NCBI RefSeq assembly: GCF_900215245.1
Contig: NZ_LT907842.1
Location: 4,774,001 to 4,838,000 of the forward strand
Origin: Pseudomonas fluorescens
Lineage (GTDB): Bacteria > Pseudomonadota > Gammaproteobacteria > Pseudomonadales > Pseudomonadaceae
Reading direction: 5' to 3'
Length of the DNA: 64,000 nt
In this document: piece by piece, positions 53,916 to 63,943 of the stretch
How the letters are laid out: each line of letters begins with the position of its first letter
How positions within the stretch are numbered: position 1 is the first letter of the stretch
The notes under the pieces: model-generated
What the model saw: the letters and a program-made list of their open reading frames with translations, nothing else
Told to the model about the DNA's origin: nothing
Database searches by the model: none
Translations under genes and position numbers: made by a program

Positions 53916-55741
53916 TGGGCTTTCTCCGAAGCTTTCAGCCACCATGCGCTCAGGCCCAGGCTGTAGGGCGGCGTGGTGACAAAGGCGAACCGGTTGCGGT
54001 ACGCCAGGCGATGATAGTTGAGGTACCAGTTGGGGATGCTGTAGTGCTGCCACAGCAGCACCCGGTCCAGGGCGCGGCCGGCGGCCAATTGTTCTTCGCG
54101 GGTCTGCGCCGCGAGCAGTTGCTCCAGCAGGTGATCGACCACCGGGTTGGCGATGCCTGCATAGTTCTTGCTGCCCTTGATCGCCGCTTGGCTGGAGTGG
54201 AAGTACTGCCACTGCTCAAGGCCGGGGCTCAGGGTCTGGTTGAGGGTGACCAGGATCATGTCGAAGTCGAACTGATCGAGGCGCTGCTTGTATTGCGCCC
54301 GGTCCACGGTACGCAAGCGCGCGTCGATGCCGATGCTGTTCAGGTTCTCGACATACGGCTGCAGGATGCGCTCCAGGTTCGGGTTCACCAGCAGGATCTC
54401 CAAACGCAGCGGCTGCCCTTTGCTGTCCAGCAGGCGCTGGCCGGACAGTTTCCAGCCGGCTTCGCCGAGCAGGGCGAGGGCGCGGCGCAGGGTGTCGCGC
54501 GGGATACCACGACCGTCGGTCTGCGGCAGGCTGAAGGCTTGTGTCAACAGGTTGGCCGGCAACTGGTCACGGTACGGCGAAAGCATCAGCCACTCGCGGC
54601 CCACCGGCACGCCGGTCGCGGAAAATTCGCTGTTGGGGTAGTAGCTCACGGTGCGTTTGTAGGCGCTGCTGAACAGGGTGCGGTTGGTCCACTCAAAGTC
54701 GAACATCAGCCCCAGCGCCTCGCGCACCTTGGCCTGGGCGAAGGTCGGACGCCGCGTGTTCATGAACAGGCCCTGGCTCTGGGTCGGGATCTGGTGGGCG
54801 ATTTGCGCCTTGATCACATCGCCACGGTTGACCGCCGGGAAGTTATAGCCGGTGGCCCAGTTCTTGGCCTGGTGTTCGATGTAGATGTCGAATTCGCCGG
54901 CCTTGAAGGCTTCGAAGGCCACGTCGCTGTCGCGGTAGAACTCCACTTCGACCTTGTCGTAGTTGTAGAACCCTTGGTTGACCGGCAGGTCCTTGCCCCA
55001 GTAATCCTTGACCCGTTCAAACACCAGTTGCCGGCCAGGGGTGACTTTGCTGATGCGATACGGTCCGCTGCCCAGCGGAGGTTCGAACGTGGTGGCCTTG
55101 AAGTCGCGGTTCTTCCAGTAATGCTGGGGCAATACCGGCAGCTCGCCCAGGCGCAGGATCAGCAAGGGGTTGCCGGCGCGCTTGAACACGAAACGGATGC
55201 GATGCCGGTTGAGGATGTCGACCCGTGCCACTTCCTGCAGGTTGGTGCGGTACTGCGGGTGCCCTTCGGTCAGCAGCGTGCGATAGGAAAATGCCACGTC
55301 ATAGGCGGTGATGGGTTTGCCATCGTGGAAGCGCGCTTCCGGGCGCAGGTTGAACACCACCCAGCTGCGGTCCTCGCTGTACTCCACCGACTGTGCAATC
55401 AGCCCGTAGCTGGAGGTCGGTTCGTCGCCGGACGGCGCGTATTGGCCAGTGCCGACCATCAACGGCTCGTTCAGCTCATTGACGCCGTATTGCAGGAAAT
55501 TGGGGGTGGAAACCGGGCTTGAGCCCTTGAAGGTGTAAGGGTTGAGCGTGTCGAACGTGCCAAATGCCATGACCCGCAAGGTCCCGCCTTTAGGCGCTGC
55601 AGGGTTTACCCAATCGAAGTGGGTGAATTTGGCCGGGTACTTGAGCACGCCGAACTGCGTATAACCGTGGCTCTCGGTAATCGTCGCGTTCGCAGCAAAG
55701 CTCAAGGCCAGACTTATTAGTAGAAGGAGGGGACGCTTCAA
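53912..55741 (-). CDS. nppA1: Peptidyl nucleoside/peptide ABC transporter binding protein 1 (NppA1-like)
   Basis: A 609-residue family-5 binding protein with signal peptide (about 1-19, LALSFAANA). It has YPAKFTHFDWVNPAAPKGGTLRVMAFG and DYWGKDLPVNQGFYNYDKVEVEFYRDSDVAFEAFKAGEFDIYIEHQAKNW. First gene of the nppA1A2BCD operon, upstream of which lie a REP pair and mltD. Its fellow binding proteins are at 52077 and 44544. Confidence 0.92.
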   Translation of the reverse strand: MKRPLLLLISLALSFAANATITESHGYTQFGVLKYPAKFTHFDWVNPAAPKGGTLRVMAFGTFDTLNPYTFKGSSPVSTPNFLQYGVNELNEPLMVGTGQYAPSGDEPTSSYGLIAQSVEYSEDRSWVVFNLRPEARFHDGKPITAYDVAFSYRTLLTEGHPQYRTNLQEVARVDILNRHRIRFVFKRAGNPLLILRLGELPVLPQHYWKNRDFKATTFEPPLGSGPYRISKVTPGRQLVFERVKDYWGKDLPVNQGFYNYDKVEVEFYRDSDVAFEAFKAGEFDIYIEHQAKNWATGYNFPAVNRGDVIKAQIAHQIPTQSQGLFMNTRRPTFAQAKVREALGLMFDFEWTNRTLFSSAYKRTVSYYPNSEFSATGVPVGREWLMLSPYRDQLPANLLTQAFSLPQTDGRGIPRDTLRRALALLGEAGWKLSGQRLLDSKGQPLRLEILLVNPNLERILQPYVENLNSIGIDARLRTVDRAQYKQRLDQFDFDMILVTLNQTLSPGLEQWQYFHSSQAAIKGSKNYAGIANPVVDHLLEQLLAAQTREEQLAAGRALDRVLLWQHYSIPNWYLNYHRLAYRNRFAFVTTPPYSLGLSAWWLKASEKAQ

Positions 55742-55836
55742 GTCAGAGATCCGATCCAGGCGGCTTGGGCTTTATGATCGGTACAGTAACAGCTTGTTCC
55801 GGTTGGAAAAAGGTGGCTGGAAACACTGGGAATGCA

Positions 55837-55928
55837 ATGGGGGAACGGGCTTGCTCGCGAAGGCAGTGTGTCAGTCAACAGAGATGTTGAATGTGCCACC
55901 GCTTTCGCAAGCAAGCCCGCTCCCCCAT
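55837..55928. repeat. REP pair between nppA1 and mltD
   Basis: Variant pair (GGAACGGGCTTGCTCGCGAA and TTCGCAAGCAAGCCCGCTCC) facing each other; single changes from consensus in both arms. Confidence 0.85.
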
Positions 55929-55952
55929 GAGCGCCCCAGTATTCTTGAAGCC

Positions 55953-57365
55953 TTAGCGCGGCCCGGAAACCACCAGCATCTGCCCCGGCTTGAGCGCCTG
56001 GCCAGTACGCGGGTTCCAGCGCTTGAGATGTTGCATCTCAACGTTGAAGCGCTTGGCGACGATGTACAACGAGTCGCCTTTCTTGACCTTGTATTGCACC
56101 GGCTTCTTGCTGTCAGCCTTGGCCACCAGCTTGCGCGTGTCTTGCATCACCAGGGTCTGGCCGACCTTGAGGGCCTGCCCATTGAGCTTGTTCCAGCGCT
56201 GCAGGTCATGCACATCGACCTTGTTCGCCTTGGCGATCAGCGTGAGGTTGTCGCCCGTGCGCACTTTGTAGCTGCGCGTGCGCCCGGCAACCCGTGTGGT
56301 CTCAACTTCGTCGAACACCTGCTTTTTCGGACGCATCGCCAGCAATTCTTCCGGCTTCATCGTCGACAGTGTGCTGGTCAGCAGCTGCGCCTTGGAGCTG
56401 GGTACGAGCAAATGCTGGGGGCCGTCGAGGGTGGTGCGTTGTTTCAACGCCGGGTTGAGCTGGAACAGTTCGTCTTCGTCGATCTCAGCCAGCGCGGCGA
56501 CCCGGGACAGGTCCATGCTTTGCTTGACTTCAACCACTTCGAAGTAGGGCGTGTTGGCAATCGGGCTCAGGTTGACGCCGTAAGCCTCGGGCGCCAGTAC
56601 CACCTGGGACAGCGCCAGGAACTTGGGCACGTAGTCCTTGGTTTCCTGGGGCAGGGGCAGGTTCCAGTAGTCGGTCGGCAGGCCGAGCTTTTCGTTGCGC
56701 TCGATGGCCCGGCTGACCGTGCCCTCACCGGCGTTGTACGCCGCCAGGGCGAGCAACCAGTCGCCGTTGAACATGTCATGCAGACGTGTCAGATAGTCCA
56801 GGGCGGCGGTGGTGGAGGCGGTGATATCGCGGCGGCCGTCGTAGGCACGGGTCTGGCGCAGGTTGAAGTAGCGCCCGGTGGAGGGAATGAACTGCCACAG
56901 GCCGACCGCATCGCTGCGCGAATAGGCCATTGGGTTGTAGGCACTTTCAATCACTGGCAGCAGCGCCAGCTCCAGGGGCATGTTGCGTTCTTCAAGGCGT
57001 TCGACGATGTAATGAATGTAGAGGCTGCCGCGTTCTCCGGCGTTCTCCAGGAAGGAAGGGTTACTGGCGAACCACAAACGCTGTTGCTCGATGCGCGGGT
57101 TGACGCCCAGGCCGTCCTGCAATTGAAAGCCCCGTCGCATGCGTTCCCAGACATCCTGGGGGACTTCGGGGCTGGGCTTCTCTGAGAGCCAAATAGGTTT
57201 TTGCTTGATCTTGGCGGCAAGATTGGGTTTGGGTTGCACGGTGGATTGTGCAGCGAAATTTGTCGATTGGCAGCCCGCCAGAGTCGCGGACACAGCCACC
57301 GCCACGGCTTGAGCCAGGCGGGTCAATGCGTCTGAAGAGATGGATTTACGAATAGATGACGACAT
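55953..57365 (-). CDS. mltD: Membrane-bound lytic transglycosylase D with LysM repeats
   Basis: MltD cleaves peptidoglycan glycan strands, forming 1,6-anhydro ends. The 470-residue product is a lipoprotein (lipobox LAGC, Cys32). The SLT domain (about 115-250) has catalytic Glu140 in LLPVIESAYNPMA followed by GLWQFIPSTG and ALAAYNAGEGTVSRAI. Two clear C-terminal LysM domains begin RSYKVRTGDNLTLIAKA and VQYKVKKGDSLYIVAKR. Start 57365 (MSSSIRKSIS). Position between npp genes and gloB matches PA1812 of P. aeruginosa. Confidence 0.93.
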   Translation of the reverse strand: MSSSIRKSISSDALTRLAQAVAVAVSATLAGCQSTNFAAQSTVQPKPNLAAKIKQKPIWLSEKPSPEVPQDVWERMRRGFQLQDGLGVNPRIEQQRLWFASNPSFLENAGERGSLYIHYIVERLEERNMPLELALLPVIESAYNPMAYSRSDAVGLWQFIPSTGRYFNLRQTRAYDGRRDITASTTAALDYLTRLHDMFNGDWLLALAAYNAGEGTVSRAIERNEKLGLPTDYWNLPLPQETKDYVPKFLALSQVVLAPEAYGVNLSPIANTPYFEVVEVKQSMDLSRVAALAEIDEDELFQLNPALKQRTTLDGPQHLLVPSSKAQLLTSTLSTMKPEELLAMRPKKQVFDEVETTRVAGRTRSYKVRTGDNLTLIAKANKVDVHDLQRWNKLNGQALKVGQTLVMQDTRKLVAKADSKKPVQYKVKKGDSLYIVAKRFNVEMQHLKRWNPRTGQALKPGQMLVVSGPR

Positions 57366-57463
57366 TGGCTGGAAGTAAGTTCCGGGCAAAAATGTCGGGC
57401 GATTCTAGAAAGCGCTTTGGTTCCGGTCAACCATTCAGAAATTCCGTATCAGATTGCATCCTC

Positions 57464-58231
57464 TTAGAACTTATCTTTCCATGCCCTCAAGCTAGCAAAC
57501 ACCTCGGCCCCAGAGCGGTTGTCGCGACCGTTCCGTTCGTCCGCTTTTTGTTTAACGGATGTTTCTGCGGTACGTAGAAAAGGGTTAGTACGTTTTTCCA
57601 GGGCCAAATTGGACGGCAGCGTCATCTCGCCACGGGCCCGTAACTGCTTGACGGTTTCCACGCGTGCGGCGATATCGGCATTGTCCGGTTCCACGGCCTG
57701 GGCAAATTTGAGATTACTTTGTGTGTACTCGTGGGTGCAGTACACCAGGGTGTCGTCGGGCAGCGCGGCCAGGCGTTGCAATGAGGTGTGCATTTGCTCC
57801 GGCGTGCCTTCGAACAGGCGGCCGCAACCGGCGGCAAACAGGGTGTCGCCACAAAACAGCACGCCCTGATGGTAAAAGGCGATATGGCCCAGGGTATGCC
57901 CCGGCACGCTATAAATGTCGAAGTCCCAGCCCAGAGCCGTGACGCGGTCGTTATCCATCAACGCCACGTCGCGCGCCGGGATGTTTTCGCTCGCGGGGCC
58001 GTAAACCTTGGCGCCGGTCACACTTTTCAGTTGCTCGACGCCGCCGACATGATCATGGTGATGGTGGGTGATCAGGATGTCGCTGAGGGCCCACTGCGGG
58101 TTCTGCCTGAGCCAGGCCAGCACCGGCTCGGCATCGCCGGGGTCGACCACGGCGCAGCGTTGGGTGTGCGGGTCTTGTAACAACCAGATGTAGTTGTCGG
58201 TGAACGCGGGGAGTGCACTGATCTGTATCAT
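57464..58231 (-). CDS. gloB: Hydroxyacylglutathione hydrolase (glyoxalase II)
   Basis: Glyoxalase II hydrolyses S-D-lactoylglutathione from methylglyoxal detoxification. The 255-residue metallo-beta-lactamase-fold protein has the binuclear metal motif [10 protein letters not shown] (His56, His58, Asp60, His61), the second-sphere His and Asp in [10 protein letters not shown] and [15 protein letters not shown], and a helical C-terminus. Start 58231 ([16 protein letters not shown]). Divergent from the methyltransferase gene. Confidence 0.94.
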   Translation of the reverse strand: MIQISALPAFTDNYIWLLQDPHTQRCAVVDPGDAEPVLAWLRQNPQWALSDILITHHHHDHVGGVEQLKSVTGAKVYGPASENIPARDVALMDNDRVTALGWDFDIYSVPGHTLGHIAFYHQGVLFCGDTLFAAGCGRLFEGTPEQMHTSLQRLAALPDDTLVYCTHEYTQSNLKFAQAVEPDNADIAARVETVKQLRARGEMTLPSNLALEKRTNPFLRTAETSVKQKADERNGRDNRSGAEVFASLRAWKDKF

Positions 58232-58296
58232 TCTTCGATTCGCCAAGCTGAACACATTGGTGCATCTTAGAACGTCTAGGCGAGTTGGAGAATGCA

Positions 58297-59055
58297 ATGA
58301 CTGATAAAGCGTTCGCCCAGGCCGATCCTGAATGGCTGGCCCTGATCAGCGCGGCCCGTGAATGGCTGTCCGGGCCGATCGGGCAATTTTTGCTGGACGA
58401 AGAACGGTGCATGCTCGAAGACGAGCTGGGCCGGTTCTTTGGTGGTTACCTGGTGCACTACGGCCCGTCGGCGCAGACGCCGCCCGCTGCGCCGCAGGTC
58501 CAGCGCAATGTGCGCCTGGGCGCGCCGCTGCCGGGGGTGGAGATCGTCTGCGAGGAGCAGGCCTGGCCGTTGAGCGAGCATGCCGCCGATGTGGTGGTGT
58601 TGCAGCATGGCCTGGATTTCTGTCTGTCACCCCACGGTTTGCTGCGTGAAGCGGCGAGCAGTGTGCGCCCTGGTGGCCATTTGTTGATTATCGGCATCAA
58701 CCCCTGGAGCAGTTGGGGCCTGCGCCATGTGTTCGCCCATGATGGCCTGCGCCAGGCGCGCTGCATCGCGCCATCACGGGTAGGCGACTGGCTGAACCTG
58801 CTGGGTTTTGCGCTGGAGAAACGCCGCTTCGGGTGCTATCGTCCGCCGCTTGCGTCAGCCAAGTGGCAAGGCCGTCTGGCCGGCTGGGAGCGCCGAGCGG
58901 GTGCGTGGCAACTGGCGGGTGGCGGCTTCTATTTACTGGTGGCGCGCAAGATCGTGGTCGGGCTGCGGCCGGTGCGTCAGGTGCAACGCCAACCCATGGG
59001 CAAGCTGGTGCCGATGCCGATGGCCAAGGTCAATCGCAAGCAGAGTGAACCGTAA
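58297..59055 (+). CDS. Methyltransferase-domain protein
   Basis: A 252-residue SAM-dependent methyltransferase of the type-11 class. SAM-site region is diverged: [28 protein letters not shown] then [22 protein letters not shown]. The first glycine-rich SAM motif is hard to see, so activity is not certain. It always lies beside gloB and rnhA in pseudomonads (PA1814), but the substrate is unknown. GGAG stands 6 nt before the ATG at 58297. Confidence 0.82.
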   Translation: MTDKAFAQADPEWLALISAAREWLSGPIGQFLLDEERCMLEDELGRFFGGYLVHYGPSAQTPPAAPQVQRNVRLGAPLPGVEIVCEEQAWPLSEHAADVVVLQHGLDFCLSPHGLLREAASSVRPGGHLLIIGINPWSSWGLRHVFAHDGLRQARCIAPSRVGDWLNLLGFALEKRRFGCYRPPLASAKWQGRLAGWERRAGAWQLAGGGFYLLVARKIVVGLRPVRQVQRQPMGKLVPMPMAKVNRKQSEP

Positions 59056-59141
59056 CCCCCCTTTTTGATGACCGGCCGAATCGTTCGGCCTCGGGATACT
59101 GTCGGTCAATTACCGCCAGCCCGTTTTGATGGATGCAACCG

Positions 59142-59594
59142 ATGACCGATACCGTAGAACTCTTCACCGATGGCGCCTGCAAGGGCAATCCCGGCCCCGG
59201 CGGCTGGGGCGCGTTGCTGGTGTGCAAGGGCGTGGAGAAGGAGCTGTGGGGCGGCGAAGCCAATACCACCAACAACCGCATGGAGCTGATGGGCGCCATT
59301 CGCGGCCTGGAAGAACTCAAGCGCCGGTGTGACGTGCTGCTGGTGACCGACTCGCAATACGTGATGAAAGGCATCAACGAGTGGATGGTCAACTGGAAGA
59401 AGCGCGGCTGGAAAACCGCGGCCAAGGAACCGGTGAAGAATGCCGACCTGTGGCAACTGCTCGATGAGCAGTGCAACCGTCACAACATCACCTGGAAATG
59501 GGTGCGCGGGCACATCGGCCATCCGGGCAACGAACGCGCCGACCAACTGGCCAACCGTGGCGTGGATGACGTGCGCGGTTACAAGCAGAGCTAA
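59142..59594 (+). CDS. rnhA: Ribonuclease HI
   Basis: Degrades the RNA of RNA-DNA hybrids. The 150-residue product with start at 59142 gives the same numbering as E. coli RNase HI: Asp10 ([18 protein letters not shown]), Glu48 (NRMEL), Asp70 (VTDSQYV), His124 and Asp134 ([15 protein letters not shown]), all present. The start at 59133 would shift these. Confidence 0.96.
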   Translation: MTDTVELFTDGACKGNPGPGGWGALLVCKGVEKELWGGEANTTNNRMELMGAIRGLEELKRRCDVLLVTDSQYVMKGINEWMVNWKKRGWKTAAKEPVKNADLWQLLDEQCNRHNITWKWVRGHIGHPGNERADQLANRGVDDVRGYKQS

Positions 59595-59597
59595 GGT

Positions 59598-59906
59598 TTA
59601 AAGGGCGGCGATGGCCTGGGCCAGCTGCATGTCGCTGGAGGTTTGCGCCGGCAAACGCGCGCGGATAGGCATCAGCGCCGACGTCAGGCGCACGCCACGG
59701 ATCTGGCCATCACTGGCCACAAACGATTCGGCGTCCTGCCTGGCGGCCTGCACACTCTTGTCGTGCTTGAAGGAAGAACTCGTGCCCTGGGTGTCACTCA
59801 TGGACACGCTGACCAGAACGTCGGTCGTCATCACGAAACGGGTGGCGTGCGCCGTGCAGGCGCTGCCCATCAGCACCAGGGCATACAGGGTTTTTGACCG
59901 GTTTAT
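59598..59906 (-). CDS. DUF2388-type secreted protein with an unusual start codon
   Basis: A small protein of the DUF2388 family found only in pseudomonads: TRFVMTTDVLVSVSMSDTQG, SAARQD-like QAARQDAESFVASDGQIRGVRL. A signal peptide INRSKTLYALVLMGSACTAHA is encoded, but its first codon is ATA (59904-59906) and no ATG, GTG or TTG lies in frame upstream before a stop. The only in-frame normal starts (GTG at 59876 or ATG at 59870) would cut the signal peptide. It may begin at ATA or a CTG codon, or the gene may have lost its start. Convergent with rnhA, whose stop is 3 bp away. Confidence 0.6.
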   Translation of the reverse strand: MNRSKTLYALVLMGSACTAHATRFVMTTDVLVSVSMSDTQGTSSSFKHDKSVQAARQDAESFVASDGQIRGVRLTSALMPIRARLPAQTSSDMQLAQAIAAL

Positions 59907-60099
59907 CGGGCGGTACGGTCCGCGTTCGAGTGGGGTGCGCAGGCTGGCAAGCGCGTCCAGGGCGAACTGCTGCAGCTTTGCTAAAGCGTGTTAAAAACTG
60001 TCGTGCATCAAGCGCCTTGGGCCGGTCTTGGGCTGCGTAAGGTGTGACGTGCTAATATTGCGCCCCTTGAAATACACCACCGTTGAGAGCTGAACCCTG

Positions 60100-60846
60100 A
60101 TGGCCATCCGATCTGTTGTACTCGATACCGAAACCACCGGCATGCCGGTGACCGATGGCCACCGGATCATCGAAATCGGTTGTGTCGAACTGATGGGGCG
60201 CCGCCTTACCGGCCGTCACTTTCACGTTTACCTGCAACCGGATCGGGACAGTGACGAGGGTGCGATCGGCGTTCACGGCATCACCGACGAATTCCTCAAA
60301 GGCAAGCCGCGCTTCGCCGAAGTGGCCGACGAGTTTTTCGAATTCATCAACGGCGCCCAGCTGATCATCCATAACGCGGCGTTCGACGTCGGTTTCATCA
60401 ATAACGAATTTGCCCTGATGGGGCAGAGCGATCGTGCGGATATCTCCCAGCACTGCTCGATCCTCGACACCTTGATGATGGCCCGTGAGCGTCACCCAGG
60501 CCAGCGCAACAGCCTGGATGCCTTGTGCAAACGTTATGGCGTCGACAACTCCGGCCGTGAACTGCACGGCGCCTTGCTCGACTCCGAGATTCTCGCCGAC
60601 GTTTACCTGACCATGACCGGCGGCCAAACCAGCCTGTCCCTGGCCGGTAACGCCTCCGATGGCACGGGGTCGGCGGAGGGCTCGGGCAACCGCCCTTCGG
60701 AAATTCGCCGTTTGCCGGCGGATCGCAAGCCGACCACCATCATCCGTGCCAGCGAGCAGGATTTGGCTGAGCATGCAACGCGGCTGGAGGCGATTGCCAA
60801 GTCGGCCGGTGCGCCGGCTCTGTGGTCGCAACTGACCCAGCAATAG
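60100..60846 (+). CDS. dnaQ: DNA polymerase III epsilon subunit (3'-5' proofreading exonuclease)
   Basis: The editing subunit of the replicative polymerase. The 248-residue product has the DEDDh motifs: Asp9 and Glu11 in LDTETTGM, NAAFDVGFINNE, and HGALLDSEIL. A Ser/Gly-rich linker (NASDGTGSAEGSGN) joins it to the C-terminal tail that binds the alpha subunit. It neighbours rnhA as in many gamma-proteobacteria. Confidence 0.96.
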   Translation: MAIRSVVLDTETTGMPVTDGHRIIEIGCVELMGRRLTGRHFHVYLQPDRDSDEGAIGVHGITDEFLKGKPRFAEVADEFFEFINGAQLIIHNAAFDVGFINNEFALMGQSDRADISQHCSILDTLMMARERHPGQRNSLDALCKRYGVDNSGRELHGALLDSEILADVYLTMTGGQTSLSLAGNASDGTGSAEGSGNRPSEIRRLPADRKPTTIIRASEQDLAEHATRLEAIAKSAGAPALWSQLTQQ

Positions 60847-60866
60847 CCTGATTCAACACGGTTGAA

Positions 60867-60960
60867 AAATGTCGGCGCGGGTGGGCTGCGATAGCGCTGG
60901 GTCAATGGATCAAGGTGCTGGCTGATGCACCGCACCCGCGAGCAAGCTCGCTCCCGCTGT
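60867..60960. repeat. Degenerate REP pair after dnaQ
   Basis: Decayed copies of the common pair: TCGGCGCGGGTGGGCTGCGA and CCGCGAGCAAGCTCGCTCCC. Confidence 0.7.
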
Positions 60961-61048
60961 TGAACATCATCGCCGGAAAAATCTTCATTCGCGTCATCCG
61001 CTCCCAGCTTCTACCCTGAATGCATAGCCCTCAGGACTACAAGCGCTC

Positions 61049-63304
61049 ATGTACAAAGACCTGAAGTTCCCTGTTCTTATCGTACACCGAGACATAAAGG
61101 CCGACACCGTTGCCGGTGACCGGGTTCGAGGCATCGCCCACGAGCTGGAACAAGAGGGCTTCAGCATCTTCTCCGCTGTCGACTACGCCGAAGGCCGGCT
61201 GGTGGCTTCTACCCATCACGGCCTGGCGTGCATGTTGATCGCCGCCGAAGGGGCCGGGGAAAATACCCACTTGCTGCAAAACATGGTCGAGTTGATTCGC
61301 CTGGCACGGGTGAGGGCGCCCAACCTGCCGATCTTTGCTCTGGGCGAGCAGGTCACCCTGGAGAATGCGCCGGCCGATGCCATGAGCGAGCTCAACCAGT
61401 TGCGCGGGATTCTTTATCTGTTCGAAGACACCGTGCCGTTTCTTGCCCGGCAAGTCGCGCGCGCCGCACGCACCTACCTGGATGGCTTGTTACCGCCGTT
61501 CTTCAAGGCACTGGTGCAGCACACTGCCGATTCCAACTACTCCTGGCACACACCCGGCCATGGCGGGGGTGTGGCCTACCGCAAAAGCCCGGTGGGGCAG
61601 GCGTTTCATCAGTTCTTTGGGGAAAATACCCTGCGTTCGGACCTGTCTGTGTCCGTGCCCGAATTGGGCTCGCTGCTCGATCACACGGGCCCGTTGGCGG
61701 AAGCCGAAGCGCGTGCCGCGCGCAACTTCGGCGCCGATCACACGTTCTTTGTGATCAACGGAACCTCGACGGCCAACAAGATCGTCTGGCATTCCATGGT
61801 CGGTCGCGACGACCTGGTGCTGGTGGATCGCAACTGCCACAAGTCGGTATTGCACTCGATCATCATGACCGGCGCGATCCCGTTGTACCTGTGCCCGGAA
61901 CGCAACGAACTGGGGATTATCGGCCCGATCCCGCTGAGCGAATTCAGCCCCGAATCGATCCAGGCCAAAATCGAAGCCAGCCCGTTGACCCGTGGCCGGC
62001 CGCCGAAAGTGAAGCTGGCGGTGGTCACCAATTCCACCTATGACGGCCTGTGCTACAACGCCGAGCTGATCAAGCAGCAATTGAGCAACAGTGTCGAGGT
62101 CTTGCACTTCGACGAGGCCTGGTACGCCTACGCGGCGTTCCACGAGTTTTTCGCCGGCCGTTATGGCATGGGCACCTCGCGTACTGCGAACAGCCCGCTG
62201 GTATTTACCACACACTCGACGCACAAACTGCTGGCAGCCTTCAGCCAGGCGTCGATGATCCATGTGCAGGACGGCGGCGCGCGCCAACTGGACCGCGACC
62301 GTTTCAATGAAGCGTTCATGATGCATATCTCCACCTCGCCGCAATACAGCATCATCGCCTCGCTGGACGTCGCGTCGGCGATGATGGAAGGCCCGGCCGG
62401 GCGTTCGCTGTTGCAAGAGATGTTCGATGAGGCGCTGAGCTTCCGGCGCGCCCTGGCTAACCTGCGCCAGCATATCGCCGCCGAGGACTGGTGGTTTTCG
62501 ATCTGGCAGCCGCCTTCAGTCGCCGGTATCGACCGGGTGGCCACTGCGGATTGGCTGTTGCACCCTCAGGACGACTGGCATGGCTTTGGCGATGTGGCCG
62601 AAGACTACGTGTTGCTGGACCCGATCAAGGTGACGCTGGTGATGCCCGGCCTGAATGCCGGAGGCGCGTTGAGCGAGTGCGGAATTCCTGCGGCGGTCGT
62701 CAGCAAATTCCTCTGGGAGCGTGGGTTGGTGGTGGAGAAGACTGGCTTGTATTCTTTCCTCGTGCTGTTTTCCATGGGGATCACCAAAGGCAAATGGAGT
62801 ACCTTGCTCACCGAGTTGCTGGAGTTCAAGCGCCACTACGACGCTAACGTCAGCTTGGCCAGTTGTTTGCCCTCGGTGTTCAAACAGGGGCCGGCGCGTT
62901 ATCAAGGCCTGGGTTTGCGCGACCTGTGCGACCAATTGCACAGTTGTTACCGCAGCAATGCCACGGCCAGGCACCTCAAGCGCATGTACACAGTGTTGCC
63001 GGAAATTGCGATGAAACCGGCTGACGCATACGATCAGTTGGTCAGGGGTGAAGTCGAAGCTGTGTCCATCGATGCCTTGTCAGGGCGCATCGCCGCCGTG
63101 ATGCTGGTGCCTTATCCGCCGGGCATTCCGTTGATCATGCCGGGCGAGCGTTTTACCGAGGCGACGCGGTCGATCATCGACTACCTGGCGTTCGCCCGCA
63201 CGTTCGATAGCAGCTTCCCCGGTTTTGTCGCCGATGTTCATGGGTTGCAACACGAAGATGACGGCAATGGCCGTTGTTACACCGTCGATTGCATCAAGGG
63301 TTAA
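61049..63304 (+). CDS. ldcA: Lysine decarboxylase, Orn/Lys/Arg family
   Basis: A PLP-dependent large-family decarboxylase, 751 residues, equal to LdcA (PA1818) of P. aeruginosa, which makes cadaverine in the lysine catabolic route. Domains: N-terminal receiver-like wing (1-130), PLP domain (about 130-440) and C-terminal domain. PLP Lys393 lies in THSTHKLLAAF; other family marks are HTPGHGGGVAY and DEAWYAY. The order dnaQ-ldcA conforms to the P. aeruginosa block. Start at 61049. Confidence 0.9.
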   Translation: MYKDLKFPVLIVHRDIKADTVAGDRVRGIAHELEQEGFSIFSAVDYAEGRLVASTHHGLACMLIAAEGAGENTHLLQNMVELIRLARVRAPNLPIFALGEQVTLENAPADAMSELNQLRGILYLFEDTVPFLARQVARAARTYLDGLLPPFFKALVQHTADSNYSWHTPGHGGGVAYRKSPVGQAFHQFFGENTLRSDLSVSVPELGSLLDHTGPLAEAEARAARNFGADHTFFVINGTSTANKIVWHSMVGRDDLVLVDRNCHKSVLHSIIMTGAIPLYLCPERNELGIIGPIPLSEFSPESIQAKIEASPLTRGRPPKVKLAVVTNSTYDGLCYNAELIKQQLSNSVEVLHFDEAWYAYAAFHEFFAGRYGMGTSRTANSPLVFTTHSTHKLLAAFSQASMIHVQDGGARQLDRDRFNEAFMMHISTSPQYSIIASLDVASAMMEGPAGRSLLQEMFDEALSFRRALANLRQHIAAEDWWFSIWQPPSVAGIDRVATADWLLHPQDDWHGFGDVAEDYVLLDPIKVTLVMPGLNAGGALSECGIPAAVVSKFLWERGLVVEKTGLYSFLVLFSMGITKGKWSTLLTELLEFKRHYDANVSLASCLPSVFKQGPARYQGLGLRDLCDQLHSCYRSNATARHLKRMYTVLPEIAMKPADAYDQLVRGEVEAVSIDALSGRIAAVMLVPYPPGIPLIMPGERFTEATRSIIDYLAFARTFDSSFPGFVADVHGLQHEDDGNGRCYTVDCIKG

Positions 63305-63312
63305 GGATGTTT

Positions 63313-63894
63313 ATGCAAGCTGTAATGAACCCGAAGTACCCAGGGCTCAGCGTGCGGGTCGCCGACGAAGGTTTTGATGCCTACGTGTGGGGCAATGATT
63401 TCAGCTTTGAGGTCAGCGCCTATGCCGTGCCAGAAATGGGCAAGCGTGTCGAGCAATGGGGCGTGGAGCGCATCCTGCCGTACCGCAAGTGCTATGGCAT
63501 CGACCCGGAAGAGTTCGCCAGTTTTCGTGACGCACCCGACAGTGCGATTTTTATGGCTTACCTGGATGACCGTGCGGTAGGGCATGTCGTGGTCAGCACC
63601 AACTGGAACGGTTTTGCCCACGTTGATGAACTGGCGGTGGCCTTGCCTGCACGGCGGCATGGTGTGGCCAAGGCATTGCTGGACGTGGCGCAGTTCTGGG
63701 CGCGCAAGAAAAACCTGCCGGGCATGATGCTCGAAACCCAGAACAACAACCTCGGCGCCTGCCGCCTGTATGAGCGTTGCGGATACGTGATGGGTGGGAT
63801 CGATCAACTGCGTTATCGCGGGATTGATCCGCAGACCCGTGAGGTGGCGATTTTCTGGTATCGGCTGTTCAAGCCCGAGTTGGGCACGGACTGA
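63313..63894 (+). CDS. GNAT N-acetyltransferase next to ldcA
   Basis: A 193-residue GNAT-fold acetyl-CoA-dependent transferase. The acetyl-CoA segment is VDELAVALPARRHGVAKALLDVAQFWARK and the closing ETQNNNLGACRLYERCGYVMGGIDQLRYRG resembles the streptothricin acetyltransferase group. It is 8 nt after the ldcA stop, so probably coexpressed with it. A role acetylating cadaverine or lysine is possible by context, not shown. ATG at 63313 is preferred because AAGG stands 6 nt before it. Confidence 0.82.
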   Translation: MQAVMNPKYPGLSVRVADEGFDAYVWGNDFSFEVSAYAVPEMGKRVEQWGVERILPYRKCYGIDPEEFASFRDAPDSAIFMAYLDDRAVGHVVVSTNWNGFAHVDELAVALPARRHGVAKALLDVAQFWARKKNLPGMMLETQNNNLGACRLYERCGYVMGGIDQLRYRGIDPQTREVAIFWYRLFKPELGTD

Positions 63895-63943
63895 ACGTTG
63901 CGTCTGCCAGCTTTTCACACCACCTCAAAGGCCTCGGGGCAGG

